The notes under the pieces: generated by a model
What the model was told of the DNA's origin: nothing
Seen by the model: only the letters and a program-made list of their open reading frames with translations
Databases searched by the model: none
In this document: positions 35,787 through 43,477 of the stretch, piece by piece
Numbering within the stretch: the first letter of the stretch is position 1
Layout: each line of letters begins with the position of its first letter
Position numbers and translations under genes: made by a program
NCBI RefSeq assembly: GCF_014192915.1
Contig: NZ_JACHYN010000001.1
Coordinates: 682,001 to 746,000, forward strand
Length of the DNA: 64,000 nucleotides
Origin: Azospirillum sp. OGB3
GTDB taxonomy: Bacteria; Pseudomonadota; Alphaproteobacteria; Azospirillales; Azospirillaceae
Direction: 5' to 3'

Positions 35787-35870
35787 TTGACCCCTGGTAA
35801 GGTGCTGGTGATCTGCACGGTCATCCAGACGGTCGTCGCGATCCTCGCGCTGCTCGTCACCGTGCTGTAA
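35787..35870 (+). CDS. 27-residue single-span membrane peptide
   Basis: Too short for routine gene finders. The frame TTG-ACC-CCT-GGT-AAG to TAA encodes M-T-P-G-K followed by an uninterrupted hydrophobic helix (V-L-V-I-C-T-V-I-Q-T-V-V-A-I-L-A-L-L-V-T-V-L), which fits one membrane span. GAAGGGGG lies about 7 bases before the TTG, and a perfect terminator begins 12 bases after the stop. These two signals make a real short gene likely. A GTG nine bases upstream is an alternative start. No family recognised; the function is unknown. Roughly 180 bases downstream, 35950-35990 resembles its ribosome site and first codons. Confidence 0.6.
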   Translation: MTPGKVLVICTVIQTVVAILALLVTVL

Positions 35871-35881
35871 CCCAGACGACG

Positions 35882-35914
35882 GAGGGGCGGCGCTGCAACG
35901 CCGCCCCTCTTTTC
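35882..35914 (+). terminator. Terminator after the small membrane peptide gene
   Basis: Perfect 11-bp arms GAGGGGCGGCG and CGCCGCCCCTC around CTGCAA, then TTTT. It may also serve mutS readthrough transcripts. Confidence 0.9.
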
Positions 35915-36049
35915 GTGTGCACGCCGTTCCGGCCATCGGCCTTTCCGAACGCGCGGTACCGGAGGTGTCGTCTATTGACCACTGGTACGGGAAATATAGC
36001 GCTGAACCACAGCCGCCGCAATCCCATCCCCAGGGTCATCGCGGGGGCG

Positions 36050-36247
36050 CTATGCCTGTTCCACAGCGTCCTCGTCCATCGGGGCGCCGCGGTCGCGGAT
36101 GGGGATGACATGATGTTGGGCAGCAGAACGTTGCGTGTGGCGCAGCTTCTCCTCCACCGCCTCGTTCACGAACTGGTCGAGCGAGCGGCCCTCCCGCTCG
36201 GCGGCCTTCGATGCTTCGGATTCCAGCGATTTGTGCAGATGAACCAT
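36050..36247 (-). CDS. Ribbon-helix-helix (HicB/Arc-like) protein
   Basis: A 65-residue protein. The pattern V-H-L-H-K-S-L-E-S-E-A-S-K-A-A-E-R-E-G-R-S-L-D-Q-F-V-N-E-A-V matches the DNA-binding strand plus two helices of the Arc/HicB C-terminal type, found in antitoxins and small repressors. GGAGG lies 6 bases before the ATG. No toxin gene (HicA or similar) is adjacent, so it is probably a solitary regulator rather than a working toxin-antitoxin pair. The C-terminal ~20 residues are charged and unstructured. The STAS-domain gene lies upstream on the same strand. Confidence 0.7.
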   Translation of the reverse strand: MVHLHKSLESEASKAAEREGRSLDQFVNEAVEEKLRHTQRSAAQHHVIPIRDRGAPMDEDAVEQA

Positions 36248-36324
36248 TCGGTGCCTCCCCCAACGCGGAACGGACTCTGTCCGATGCTTCAGATGGGAAG
36301 CCCGCGTTCGCGCTGCGAGCCGAC

Positions 36325-36837
36325 TTACCCGGAAGCGCCGTCCCGATCGGAAGCGTCCGGCGGGGCGCTCGCGGACGGCAGGAGCGGCTTGGCGTGCAGC
36401 GCGCGGGCGGCGACGGCCATCGGGTCCTCGCCCGGCGCGCAGGGATGGGTGGCGGCCAGCAAGGCCTCGGGCACGCTGGCGGCGATGTAGTCGGCCACCG
36501 TCTCATGCACCGGAATGATCATGGCGATGCGGGTCAGGTCCACCACCTTGCGCACCTGCCCGGACGCGCAGAGCAGGGACATCGCCTTGCCCGTCGACAG
36601 GGCCTCGCCGTTCATCACCAGCAGCAGGCCGACGCCCGTGCTGTCGATGAACTCCAGCCCGGTCAGGTCGAGGAGGTGGCGGCGCTCCGTCCCGTTCTTC
36701 ACGTCGGCGATGGCCTGCCGCACCGGGCCGGCGTCCTGGCTGGTGAAGCGCCCGGTGAGCACCAGACGGGCGAAGTGCCGCTCCTGTTCCTTGCGATACT
36801 GCACGGCCCGCATCCCTTTCCGACGTCCGGCGGCCAT
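36325..36837 (-). CDS. STAS-domain protein (anti-sigma factor antagonist-like)
   Basis: About 170 residues. The core, A-R-L-V-L-T-G-R-F-T-S-Q-D-A followed by L-L-D-L-T-G-L-E-F-I-D-S-T-G-V-G-L-L-L-V, is a STAS domain. I-D-S-T-G-V-G corresponds to the D-S-S-G phospho-switch loop of SpoIIAA/RsbV, with Ser or Thr as possible phosphorylation site. Such proteins free a sigma factor or relay a signal by partner switching; here no kinase or sigma gene is adjacent. The start is uncertain: ATG 36837 or ATG 36813 (the latter after GGAAAGGG). The C-terminal ~45 residues are Ala/Pro-rich. It is divergent from the metZ riboswitch. Confidence 0.78.
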   Translation of the reverse strand: MAAGRRKGMRAVQYRKEQERHFARLVLTGRFTSQDAGPVRQAIADVKNGTERRHLLDLTGLEFIDSTGVGLLLVMNGEALSTGKAMSLLCASGQVRKVVDLTRIAMIIPVHETVADYIAASVPEALLAATHPCAPGEDPMAVAARALHAKPLLPSASAPPDASDRDGASG

Positions 36838-36936
36838 GATCCGGTCCGGGCCTTCGCCGGGCAAGCGGACGGCGGCCTCGGGTCCTGCGCGATGTTGACG
36901 CAGGGCAGCCCCTTTTTGTCACGGCCTCCTTGTCCC

Positions 36937-36965
36937 TTGACGGCGCGCCGCCGCAGTCCTACAAG
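36937..36965 (+). promoter_or_regulatory. Probable promoter of the metZ leader
   Basis: TTGACG (36937-36942) and TACAAG (36960-36965) at 17-base spacing, placing transcription start at about 36972, exactly at the 5' edge of the riboswitch. Confidence 0.6.
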
Positions 36966-36971
36966 CGGAGA

Positions 36972-37031
36972 CACGTGGTGATTTGGTCGACCGGCTTGCG
37001 GGCCACGTAAAACAATCCGCTAAAAAGGTCC
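36972..37031 (+). ncRNA. SAM-II riboswitch
   Basis: Matches the alphaproteobacterial metA-motif (SAM-II) aptamer, which folds as an H-type pseudoknot around S-adenosylmethionine. Stem P1 pairs ACGTGG (36973-36978) with CCACGT (37003-37008). The conserved elements GTGATTTG, ACCGGCTTGC and the 3' GCTAAAAAGG are in order and at family spacing. It lies before metZ and is followed by a terminator, so high S-adenosylmethionine should lower methionine synthesis. Confidence 0.9.
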
Positions 37032-37043
37032 GAGCCGCGTCCG

Positions 37044-37074
37044 CGCCTCGACCCGATCGGTCGGGGCGTTTTTT
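37044..37074 (+). terminator. Terminator following the SAM-II aptamer
   Basis: CGCCTCGACC (37044-37053) pairs with GGTCGGGGCG (37059-37068, one G-T pair) and is followed by six T. Its place 13 bases after the aptamer and 47 before the metZ start indicates transcription attenuation, whereas many SAM-II switches act on translation. Confidence 0.85.
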
Positions 37075-37120
37075 GTTGTGCCGGTCTGCCCCGCCGGCGG
37101 ACAGAGGAGACACAGCGGCC

Positions 37121-38329
37121 ATGGCGCGCACCGATCATCGCAATCCGAACGTCGCGGGGCTTCGCCCGCGCTCCCGTCTGGTCCATGGCGGCGTCCGCCG
37201 CTCGTCCTTCGACGAGACCTGCGAGGCGCTCTACCAGACCTCCGGCTTCGTCTACGGCTCGGCGGAGGAGGCGGAGAGCGCCTTCGTCAACGACGGCTCC
37301 CGCCACGTCTATTCGCGCTTCCGCAACCCGACCACGGCGATGTTCGAGGATCGGCTGTGCGAGTATGAGGGGGCGGCCTGGGCCTACGCCACGACCAGCG
37401 GCATGGCCGCGGTGCACGGCGCCCTGTGGTCGAACCTGCGCACCGGCGACCGCATCGTGGCGCCGCGCTCGCTGTTCATCTCCTGCTACTGGGTGATCAA
37501 GGAGCTGTCGGCCCGCTTCGGGGTCGAGGCGGTCTTCGTCGACGGCACCGACCTGTCCCAGTGGGAAGAGGCGCTGGCCAAGCCGACCAAGCTCGTCTTC
37601 CTGGAGACGCCCAGCAACCCTGGGCTGGAGGTCGTCGACCTGCGCGCCGTCAGCGATCTCGCCCACAAGGCCGGGGCCAAGGTGGTGGTCGACAACGCCT
37701 TCGCCACGCCGGTGCTGCAGCGCCCGTTCGAGATGGGGGCCGACGTCGTCATCTATTCGGCGACCAAGCACATCGACGGCCAGGGCCGCTGTCTGGGCGG
37801 CATCATTCTGACCAACGACAAGCAGTACGGGTCGGAGGTGATCCACCCCTACCTGCGCCACACCGGCCCGACCATCTCCCCCTTCAACGCCTGGCTGCTG
37901 CTGAAGGGGCTGGAGACGCTGGAGCTGCGCGTCTCGGCGCAGAGCGCGTCGGCCCTGACGGTGGCGGAGTTCCTGGAGGGCCACGCGAAGGTGGAGCGGG
38001 TGCTCTATCCGGGTCTGGCCAGCCACCCGCAGCACGACCTTTGCCGCAGCCAGATGACCGGCGGCGGCACCATGCTGTCGATCTTCCTGAAGGGCGGCAA
38101 GGAGGAGGCCTTCCGCGCCCTGAACGACCTGCGGATGGTGATGATCTCCAACAACCTCGGCGACTCCAAGAGTTTGGTCACTCACCCCGACACCACCACC
38201 CATTCCAAGCTGACGGTGGAGGAGAAGGCGGCGGCGAACATCCGTCCGAACCTGCTCCGCCTGTCCGTCGGGCTGGAGGACGCCCAGGACATCGTTGAAG
38301 ATCTCGACCGCGCGCTCGCTTCCCTGTAA
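37121..38329 (+). CDS. metZ: O-succinylhomoserine sulfhydrylase
   Basis: Pyridoxal-phosphate enzyme of the Cys/Met metabolism family, 402 residues, forming homocysteine from O-succinylhomoserine (or O-acetylhomoserine) and sulfide. It has Y-S-R-F-R-N-P-T near residue 65, T-S-G-M-A-A-V-H for cofactor phosphate binding, V-V-D-N-A-F-A-T-P, and the cofactor lysine in Y-S-A-T-K-H-I-D-G. The C-terminal S-L-V-T-H-P-D-T-T-T-H is typical of the sulfhydrylase branch. The choice of metZ over metY rests on overall similarity. A SAM-II riboswitch plus terminator precedes it, so it is turned down when S-adenosylmethionine is plentiful. Confidence 0.93.
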   Translation: MARTDHRNPNVAGLRPRSRLVHGGVRRSSFDETCEALYQTSGFVYGSAEEAESAFVNDGSRHVYSRFRNPTTAMFEDRLCEYEGAAWAYATTSGMAAVHGALWSNLRTGDRIVAPRSLFISCYWVIKELSARFGVEAVFVDGTDLSQWEEALAKPTKLVFLETPSNPGLEVVDLRAVSDLAHKAGAKVVVDNAFATPVLQRPFEMGADVVIYSATKHIDGQGRCLGGIILTNDKQYGSEVIHPYLRHTGPTISPFNAWLLLKGLETLELRVSAQSASALTVAEFLEGHAKVERVLYPGLASHPQHDLCRSQMTGGGTMLSIFLKGGKEEAFRALNDLRMVMISNNLGDSKSLVTHPDTTTHSKLTVEEKAAANIRPNLLRLSVGLEDAQDIVEDLDRALASL

Positions 38330-38389
38330 AGACTGGACCCGGAACCAAATGCTGCAGTGCAGCGTTGGCGTCCGGGTCACGGTTTTTTC

Positions 38390-38426
38390 GGCCCGGTCGG
38401 GTCTTTCGGTCCGGTCGGGTCCTTTG
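38390..38426 (+). repeat. 18-bp tandem duplication before the phasin gene
   Basis: CCGGTCGGGTCTTTCGGT is followed by CCGGTCGGGTCCTTTGGT, differing at two positions. It lies in the metZ-phasin gap, about 15 bases before the ATG. Confidence 0.7.
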
Positions 38427-38440
38427 GTGAGGTGGAGCGA

Positions 38441-38956
38441 ATGGCGAGACGCAAGGCCGGCAACGGCGAACCGACGCAACGCTTTCTGACGGTGGCGGGC
38501 GATCTGACCCGAACCGGCGTCAAGACGGGCGAGATGGGGGTGGCGGCGGCCCAGACGATCGGCTACCGCACCGCGATGATGGCGGCGGCCATGAACAACC
38601 CCATCGACCTCGCCAACCCGGAGTTCGTCCGCATGGGCTCCGAGAAGGTGGAGGCGATGGTGGAGGCCACCCACGCCGTCGCCAAGGGCATCGGCGAGAT
38701 GCAGCAGGCCTGGATGACCCTGATGCAGGGCCAGCTTCAAGCCGCCATGGTGATGGTGACCGGCCTCGGCCAGTGCCGCAACCCCGCCGACCTGATGGAG
38801 TTGCAGCGCCGCACCGTCACCGAGACGGTCGAGGCCGGCATCCACGCCGCGCTCTACATGGTCGAGTCGGCCACCGCCCTGACCCAGGCCGGCATGACCC
38901 CCGCCTACCGCACCGTCCGCGCCAACGCCCGCCGTCTGGCGAAGTTGCACGGTTAG
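38441..38956 (+). CDS. Phasin family protein
   Basis: A 171-residue helical protein of the phasin type, which coats polyhydroxyalkanoate granules. It is rich in Ala, Met, Gln and Glu with long amphipathic helices (for example V-E-A-M-V-E-A-T-H-A-V-A-K-G-I-G-E-M-Q-Q-A-W). N-P-I-D-L-A-N-P-E and the paired N-P-A-D-L-M-E-L-Q segment match phasin_2 proteins. GGTGGAG precedes the ATG. No polymer synthase gene is nearby. It ends M-T-P-A-Y-R-T-V-R-A-N-A-R-R, a basic tail that could bind granules or DNA. The family call is solid; the granule link is by homology. Confidence 0.75.
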   Translation: MARRKAGNGEPTQRFLTVAGDLTRTGVKTGEMGVAAAQTIGYRTAMMAAAMNNPIDLANPEFVRMGSEKVEAMVEATHAVAKGIGEMQQAWMTLMQGQLQAAMVMVTGLGQCRNPADLMELQRRTVTETVEAGIHAALYMVESATALTQAGMTPAYRTVRANARRLAKLHG

Positions 38957-38966
38957 TTTGCGGTTC

Positions 38967-39042
38967 ACCACGAAGGCACAAAGACACAAAGACAATCACG
39001 AAAACCTTTGTGATTCCTTTGTGCCCTTCGTGTCTTCGTGGT
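38967..39042. repeat. Long imperfect inverted repeat, intergenic
   Basis: ACCACGAAGGCACAAAGAC near the left pairs with CTTTGTG...CTTCGTGTCTTCGTGGT on the right. CACAAAG words repeat within each arm. This type of AAAG/CTTT hairpin is a widespread mobile palindromic repeat in many bacterial genomes. It lies between the phasin gene and the PBP-activator gene and could end both convergent transcripts. Confidence 0.7.
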
Positions 39043-39072
39043 TGGAAACCTCTTCACATCAGCACTGTACGA

Positions 39073-40278
39073 TCACTGCCCCAGCACTTCGAAGCTGGAC
39101 GGGGCGGGATCGATCACGCGGGGGCCGCCGGGGGTAACCTCCAGAACGGCTAGGCCGCGCTCCACGACACCGTCCGCGCGCAGGCGGAAGATGCCGTCCA
39201 TGCCTTCGAAGCCGTTGGGGTTGTTCAGCGCCGCCCGGTCGAAGCGGCCCGCCGCGTCGGGCATCTTGGCCAGCACCGCGGCGATGGCCGTGGCGTCGTA
39301 GGACAGGGTGGCGATGCGCGGCGGCTTGCGCCCGTAGGTCCGCTCGAAGCGCGCCTCGAAGTCGGCGCGGCTCTGCGGCGCCGGGGCGGCGAACCACGCG
39401 CCGGCCAGGGCGGGTTCCTGGCCCAGGCCGGGCTCGTCCCACAGGCCGGTGCCGAGCAGCTTGACCTGCTGGGTGTTCAGCCCGTTGGCGGACAGCGCCG
39501 ACGCCAGACCCTGCGCGCGCGGGCCGCCTTCGGCGAGCATGACCGCCTGCGGCTGCACGCCGGCCTGGGTCACCTGCCGCGCCGGCTGGGCGAGGTCGGT
39601 CACCGCCGGGTCGTAGCGCTCGACCTGCGCCACCTGCCCGCCGAACTGGCGCGAGGCCGCCTGCACGGCGTTGACCACGGCGTCGCCGTAGGCGGTGCGC
39701 GGGGCCAGCGCGACGTAGCGCGTGGCGCCGCGCGAGCGGGCGAAGCCGACCACGCGGGTCACCTGATCGGCGGGGACGAAGCCCAGCACATAGGTGCCGT
39801 TGCCGGCCTGGGTCCAGTCGTTGGTGAAGGCCAGCACGTCCACGCCCGCGGACTGGGCGACCGGCTTCACTGCCGCCACGTCGGCGGCGAACAGCGGGCC
39901 GAGGATCAGGCTCGCCCCCTCGGCGATCGCCTGCCGCGCCGCGTCGGCGGCGCCGGTGGGCGTGCCCTTGGTGTCGCGGGGCAGCAGCTCGAACCGGTCA
40001 CCGGCCAGATCGAACAGCGCCATCTGCGCCGACTCCAGCATGGCCTGCCCGATGGCGGCGCTGGACCCGGACAGCGGCAGCAGGATCGCCACCTTCAAGG
40101 TCTGCGGGGCGGCCGGAACGGCGGCGACGGGCGCTTGCGGCGCTTGAGTCGGCGGCGCCGGGGCCTTTACAGTCGAGCAGGCCGAAAGCGTGCCGACAAC
40201 CAACAGGGCGGCGGCAGCCTGCTGCCCCCAAGCGCGCGAGAAAGGTGTCGTCAAGCGTGCCACCAACGATCTCCACAT
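39073..40278 (-). CDS. Penicillin-binding protein activator-like lipoprotein
   Basis: A 401-residue lipoprotein: M-W-R-S-L-V-A-R-L start, hydrophobic A-A-A-L-L-V-V-G-T, lipobox L-S-A-C near residue 34. The mature part is a periplasmic-binding-protein fold of the LpoA C-domain / YraM type: V-A-I-L-L-P-L-S-G-S-S-A-A-I-G-Q-A-M at its beginning. Outer-membrane LpoA activates PBP1a during wall synthesis in gammaproteobacteria; in alphaproteobacteria this is less tested. Neighbours rsmI and yraN, divergent here, also accompany lpoA in enterobacteria, supporting the call. Its 5' end overlaps the rsmI start head to head by 34 bases. Confidence 0.82.
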   Translation of the reverse strand: MWRSLVARLTTPFSRAWGQQAAAALLVVGTLSACSTVKAPAPPTQAPQAPVAAVPAAPQTLKVAILLPLSGSSAAIGQAMLESAQMALFDLAGDRFELLPRDTKGTPTGAADAARQAIAEGASLILGPLFAADVAAVKPVAQSAGVDVLAFTNDWTQAGNGTYVLGFVPADQVTRVVGFARSRGATRYVALAPRTAYGDAVVNAVQAASRQFGGQVAQVERYDPAVTDLAQPARQVTQAGVQPQAVMLAEGGPRAQGLASALSANGLNTQQVKLLGTGLWDEPGLGQEPALAGAWFAAPAPQSRADFEARFERTYGRKPPRIATLSYDATAIAAVLAKMPDAAGRFDRAALNNPNGFEGMDGIFRLRADGVVERGLAVLEVTPGGPRVIDPAPSSFEVLGQ

Positions 40279-41198
40279 CCGGTCCGGCGCCCGAGCCCGT
40301 TTCCGGGCCCGGCGTCTCTGGTGACGCTGAAGGTAGCGAGCCGAAGGCCGCAAGTAAACTCGGCGCCGGCCTTTATGTGGTCGCCACCCCCATCGGCAAC
40401 GCCGCCGACATCACGCTGCGCGCGCTCGACACGCTGCGCCGCGCCGATGCCATCGCCTGCGAGGACACGCGGGTGACGGCGAAGCTGATGGGCATCCATG
40501 GCATCCACACGCCCTTCGTCTCCTATCATGAACACAACGCGGCAAAGATGCGTCCGGTCCTCATCGGCCGCATGAAAGCGGGCGAATCCATCGCGCTGGT
40601 CACCGACGCCGGCACGCCGCTGGTCTCCGACCCCGGCTACAAGCTGGTGCGGGAGTGCGTGGCGGAGGGGGTGGCGGTCACCACGCTGCCCGGCGCCTCC
40701 GCCCCGCTGGTGGCGCTGGTGCTGTCCGGCCTGCCGACCGACCGCTTCCTGTTCGCCGGCTTCCTGCCCAACAAGAGCAGCGCCCGGCGCGCCGCCGCCG
40801 GGGAGCTGAAGGGCGTTCCGGCGACGCTGGTCTTCTTCGAGTCGCCGCAGCGCCTGCCCGAGTCGCTGGCCGACCTCGCCGACATCCTGGGCGCGCGGGA
40901 GGCCGCGGTGGCGCGGGAGCTGACCAAGCTCTACGAGGAGGTGCGGCGCGGCACCCTGCCGGAGCTGGCCGCCCACTACGCCGAGGCCGGCCCACCGAAG
41001 GGCGAGGTCGTGCTGGTCATCGGCCCGCCCGGCGAGGAGGCCACCCCGACCGAGGCCGACGTCGACGCCCTGCTGCGCGAGGCGCTGACCCGCCTGTCGG
41101 TCCGCGACGCCGCCGCCGACGTGGCCGCCCGCACCGGCCAGAACAAGCGCGCCGTCTACGCCCGCGCGCTGGAGCTGTCGCGGGAGGGGAAACCATGA
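40245..41198 (+). CDS. rsmI: 16S rRNA (cytidine(1402)-2'-O)-methyltransferase
   Basis: Methylates the 2'-O of C1402 in the 16S rRNA decoding centre using S-adenosylmethionine; 317 residues, tetrapyrrole-methylase fold. Signature blocks: L-Y-V-V-A-T-P-I-G-N, I-A-C-E-D-T-R, Y-H-E-H-N, V-T-D-A-G-T-P-L-V-S-D-P-G and F-F-E-S-P-Q-R. About 40 hydrophilic residues precede the first strand if GTG 40245 is used, longer than typical, so a later start is possible. The start overlaps the divergent lipoprotein start. The stop overlaps yraN (ATGA). Confidence 0.93.
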   Translation: MSSSVPPTISTSGPAPEPVSGPGVSGDAEGSEPKAASKLGAGLYVVATPIGNAADITLRALDTLRRADAIACEDTRVTAKLMGIHGIHTPFVSYHEHNAAKMRPVLIGRMKAGESIALVTDAGTPLVSDPGYKLVRECVAEGVAVTTLPGASAPLVALVLSGLPTDRFLFAGFLPNKSSARRAAAGELKGVPATLVFFESPQRLPESLADLADILGAREAAVARELTKLYEEVRRGTLPELAAHYAEAGPPKGEVVLVIGPPGEEATPTEADVDALLREALTRLSVRDAAADVAARTGQNKRAVYARALELSREGKP

Positions 41199-41563
41199 GC
41201 GCGCCGGACGCCCTGCGCCGCCGGGCGGAGAGCTACGGCCGCTACGCCGAGCAGCTCTGCCGGCTGGCGCTGCGGCTGAAGGGTTACCGCATCCTGGAAA
41301 GCCGCCTGCGCACACCCATGGGAGAGATCGACATCGTGGCCCGGCGGGGCGACACTCTGGCGATCGTCGAGGTCAAGGCCCGCGGCGACTGGGACACCGC
41401 GAACGAGGCGGTCAACGCCCGCCAGCGGGGCCGCCTCGCCCGCGCCGCCCACGCCTATCTGGGGGCCAACCCCCGCTATGCCGGCTATGTCTTGCGCTTC
41501 GACGTCATGCTCGTTACCCCTTGGTCGTGGCCGCGCCACGTCCCGGACGCGTGGCGGGCCTGA
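41195..41563 (+). CDS. yraN: YraN family (UPF0102) putative endonuclease
   Basis: A 122-residue member of the UPF0102 family with an endonuclease-like fold. The acidic motif G-E-I-D-I-V-A-R and the V-E-V-K-A-R triad (the PD-(D/E)XK core) are intact, preceded by A-E-Q-L-C-R-L-A-L-R-L-K-G. It is widely conserved next to rsmI; the substrate is not known. It is translationally coupled to rsmI (four-base overlap). Confidence 0.9.
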   Translation: MSAPDALRRRAESYGRYAEQLCRLALRLKGYRILESRLRTPMGEIDIVARRGDTLAIVEVKARGDWDTANEAVNARQRGRLARAAHAYLGANPRYAGYVLRFDVMLVTPWSWPRHVPDAWRA

Positions 41564-41596
41564 CGCGAAGGCTGAAGAAGAGGAAGGACGCCGCCC

Positions 41597-42430
41597 GTGA
41601 CCAGCCGCGCCGAGGCCCGTGACATCCTGCGCCGCGTGGGGCAGCAGCCGGACGAGCAGATCGATCTGGCCGAAGCCGCCCTCGCGCTGGGCGCGCTGGA
41701 GGTGCCGGGCGCCGCGCTGGCCGACTACCGCCGTCACCTCGCCGACATCGCCCATGATCTGGCGGAGCGCGTCTCGCCCACCCTCGACGGGCTGGAGGCC
41801 CGCATCTCCTGGCTGCACGAGGTCATCGTGGAGCGCCACGGCTACGCCGGCGACCAGGAAACCTACGACGACCTGCAGAACGCCAACCTGCTCCGCGTCA
41901 TCGACCGCCGCCGCGGCCTGCCGGTGGCGCTGGGCATCCTGTACCTGCACGCCGCCCGCTCGCAGGGCTGGACGATGCTGGGTCTGAACTTTCCCGGCCA
42001 TTTCCTGGTGCGGCTGGAGGCCGACGGCGCCCGCGCCATCCTCGACCCCTTCAACGAGGGGCAGGTGCGCACCGCCGTGGACCTGCGCGACCTGCTGAAG
42101 GCCACCGCCGGCAGCGCCGCGGAGCTGGAGCCCGGCCATTACCAGACGGTGTCCAACCGCGAGATCCTGCTGCGGCTGCAGAACAACATCAAGCTGCGCC
42201 ATCTGACCGCCCGCGACGTGCCGCGCGCGCTGGAGGTGCTGGAGGCGATGCGGCTGTTCGCCCCGGCCGAGGCGTCGCTGTGGCGGGAGACCGGCCTCCT
42301 TGAGGCCCACAACGGCAACCTCGCCGCCGCCATCGCCGCGCTGGAAACCTTCCTGGAGCTGACGGCCAGCGAACGGCACCGCCATCAGGTTGCCGCGCTG
42401 ATCCAGCAGCTCAAGAACCAACTGAACTGA
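41597..42430 (+). CDS. SirB1-family transglutaminase-like/TPR protein
   Basis: A 277-residue protein from GTG 41597. The middle has the SirB1 domain ([31 protein letters not shown]), a circularly related transglutaminase-like fold. The usual catalytic Cys is not apparent, as in other SirB1 proteins. The C-terminal ~80 residues form two TPR-type helices ([13 protein letters not shown] and [14 protein letters not shown]). The family's biochemical role is unclear. It lies between yraN and gshB in an apparent operon, an order common in alphaproteobacteria. Confidence 0.85.
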   Translation: MTSRAEARDILRRVGQQPDEQIDLAEAALALGALEVPGAALADYRRHLADIAHDLAERVSPTLDGLEARISWLHEVIVERHGYAGDQETYDDLQNANLLRVIDRRRGLPVALGILYLHAARSQGWTMLGLNFPGHFLVRLEADGARAILDPFNEGQVRTAVDLRDLLKATAGSAAELEPGHYQTVSNREILLRLQNNIKLRHLTARDVPRALEVLEAMRLFAPAEASLWRETGLLEAHNGNLAAAIAALETFLELTASERHRHQVAALIQQLKNQLN

Positions 42431-42465
42431 CCCCATTTCAAAAGCCCGTTTCGGAGACCCGCAGG

Positions 42466-43446
42466 ATGAGCCTCGCCGTCGCCTTCCAGATGGACCCCAT
42501 CGAGTCCATCAACATCGACACCGACTCGAGCTTCATGATGGCGCTTGAGGCGCAGAAGCGCGGGCACACGCTCTACCACTACCACCCGCGCGACCTCAGC
42601 CTGACCGGCAACGTCCTGACCGCCCGCGTGCGCGAGATGACCGTGGTCCGCCAGAAGGGCGCCCACTACACGCTGGGCGAGCCGCGGATCGTCGACCTGT
42701 CGACCATGGACGTGGTGCTGATGCGCCAGGACCCGCCCTTCGACATGGCCTACATCACCGCCACCCACATGCTGGAGCACATCCAGCCCAAGGTGCTGGT
42801 GCTGAACGACCCGGCGGAGGTGCGCAACGCGCCGGAGAAGCTGTTCGTCACCCATTTCCCCGACCTGATGCCGCCGACGCTGATTACCAGCGACAAGCAG
42901 GCCGTCCTGGACTTCCGGGCGCAGCACAAGGACATCATCGTCAAGCCGCTGTTCGGCAACGGCGGGGCCGGCGTCTTCCACCTGAAGCCGGACGACGAGA
43001 ATCTCGGCTCGCTGCTGGAGCTGTTCACCCAGCTCTACCGCGAGCCGGTGATCGTGCAGAAGTACCTGCCGGAGATCCGCCAGGGCGACAAGCGCATCAT
43101 CCTGATCGACGGCGAGCCCGCCGGCGCGGTCAGCCGCATGCCCCAGGAGGGCGAGGCCCGCGCCAACTTCCACGCCGGCGGCAGCGCCAAGAAGACGGAG
43201 CTGACCCCGCGCGAGCAGGAGATCTGCAAGGCCATCGGTCCGGTGCTGCGCGAGAAGGGTCTGGTCTTCGTCGGGATCGACGTGATCGGCGACTACATGA
43301 CCGAGATCAACGTGACCTCGCCCACCGGCATCCAGGAGATCAACCGGCTCGACGGGTCGGCTCTGGAGGCCACCCTGTGGGACGCCATCGAGCGCCGCCA
43401 CCGCGAGAGCAAGGGCGAGAACAAGGGCGAGAACAAGGGGGCCTGA
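42466..43446 (+). CDS. gshB: Glutathione synthase
   Basis: ATP-grasp ligase joining gamma-glutamylcysteine and glycine; 326 residues. Key stretches: [12 protein letters not shown] near the start, [23 protein letters not shown] (ATP loop), [13 protein letters not shown] and [13 protein letters not shown]. The final ~13 residues, [12 protein letters not shown], come from a 12-base tandem repeat and are probably a dispensable, strain-variable tail. It closes the rsmI-yraN-sirB1-like-gshB run. Confidence 0.96.
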   Translation: MSLAVAFQMDPIESINIDTDSSFMMALEAQKRGHTLYHYHPRDLSLTGNVLTARVREMTVVRQKGAHYTLGEPRIVDLSTMDVVLMRQDPPFDMAYITATHMLEHIQPKVLVLNDPAEVRNAPEKLFVTHFPDLMPPTLITSDKQAVLDFRAQHKDIIVKPLFGNGGAGVFHLKPDDENLGSLLELFTQLYREPVIVQKYLPEIRQGDKRIILIDGEPAGAVSRMPQEGEARANFHAGGSAKKTELTPREQEICKAIGPVLREKGLVFVGIDVIGDYMTEINVTSPTGIQEINRLDGSALEATLWDAIERRHRESKGENKGENKGA

Positions 43447-43477
43447 GGGCCGGAGCCCCCCGCCCCCCGCCGGCCGG

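Noticed and set aside
36050..36247. HicAB toxin-antitoxin system
   Set aside because: Only a ribbon-helix-helix protein is present; no HicA-like toxin lies on either side.
35971..36290. A second small gene starting TTG-ACC-ACT-GGT, similar to the membrane peptide start
   Set aside because: After the first codons it has no hydrophobic helix and runs antisense through the ribbon-helix-helix gene; more likely a decayed copy of the start region.
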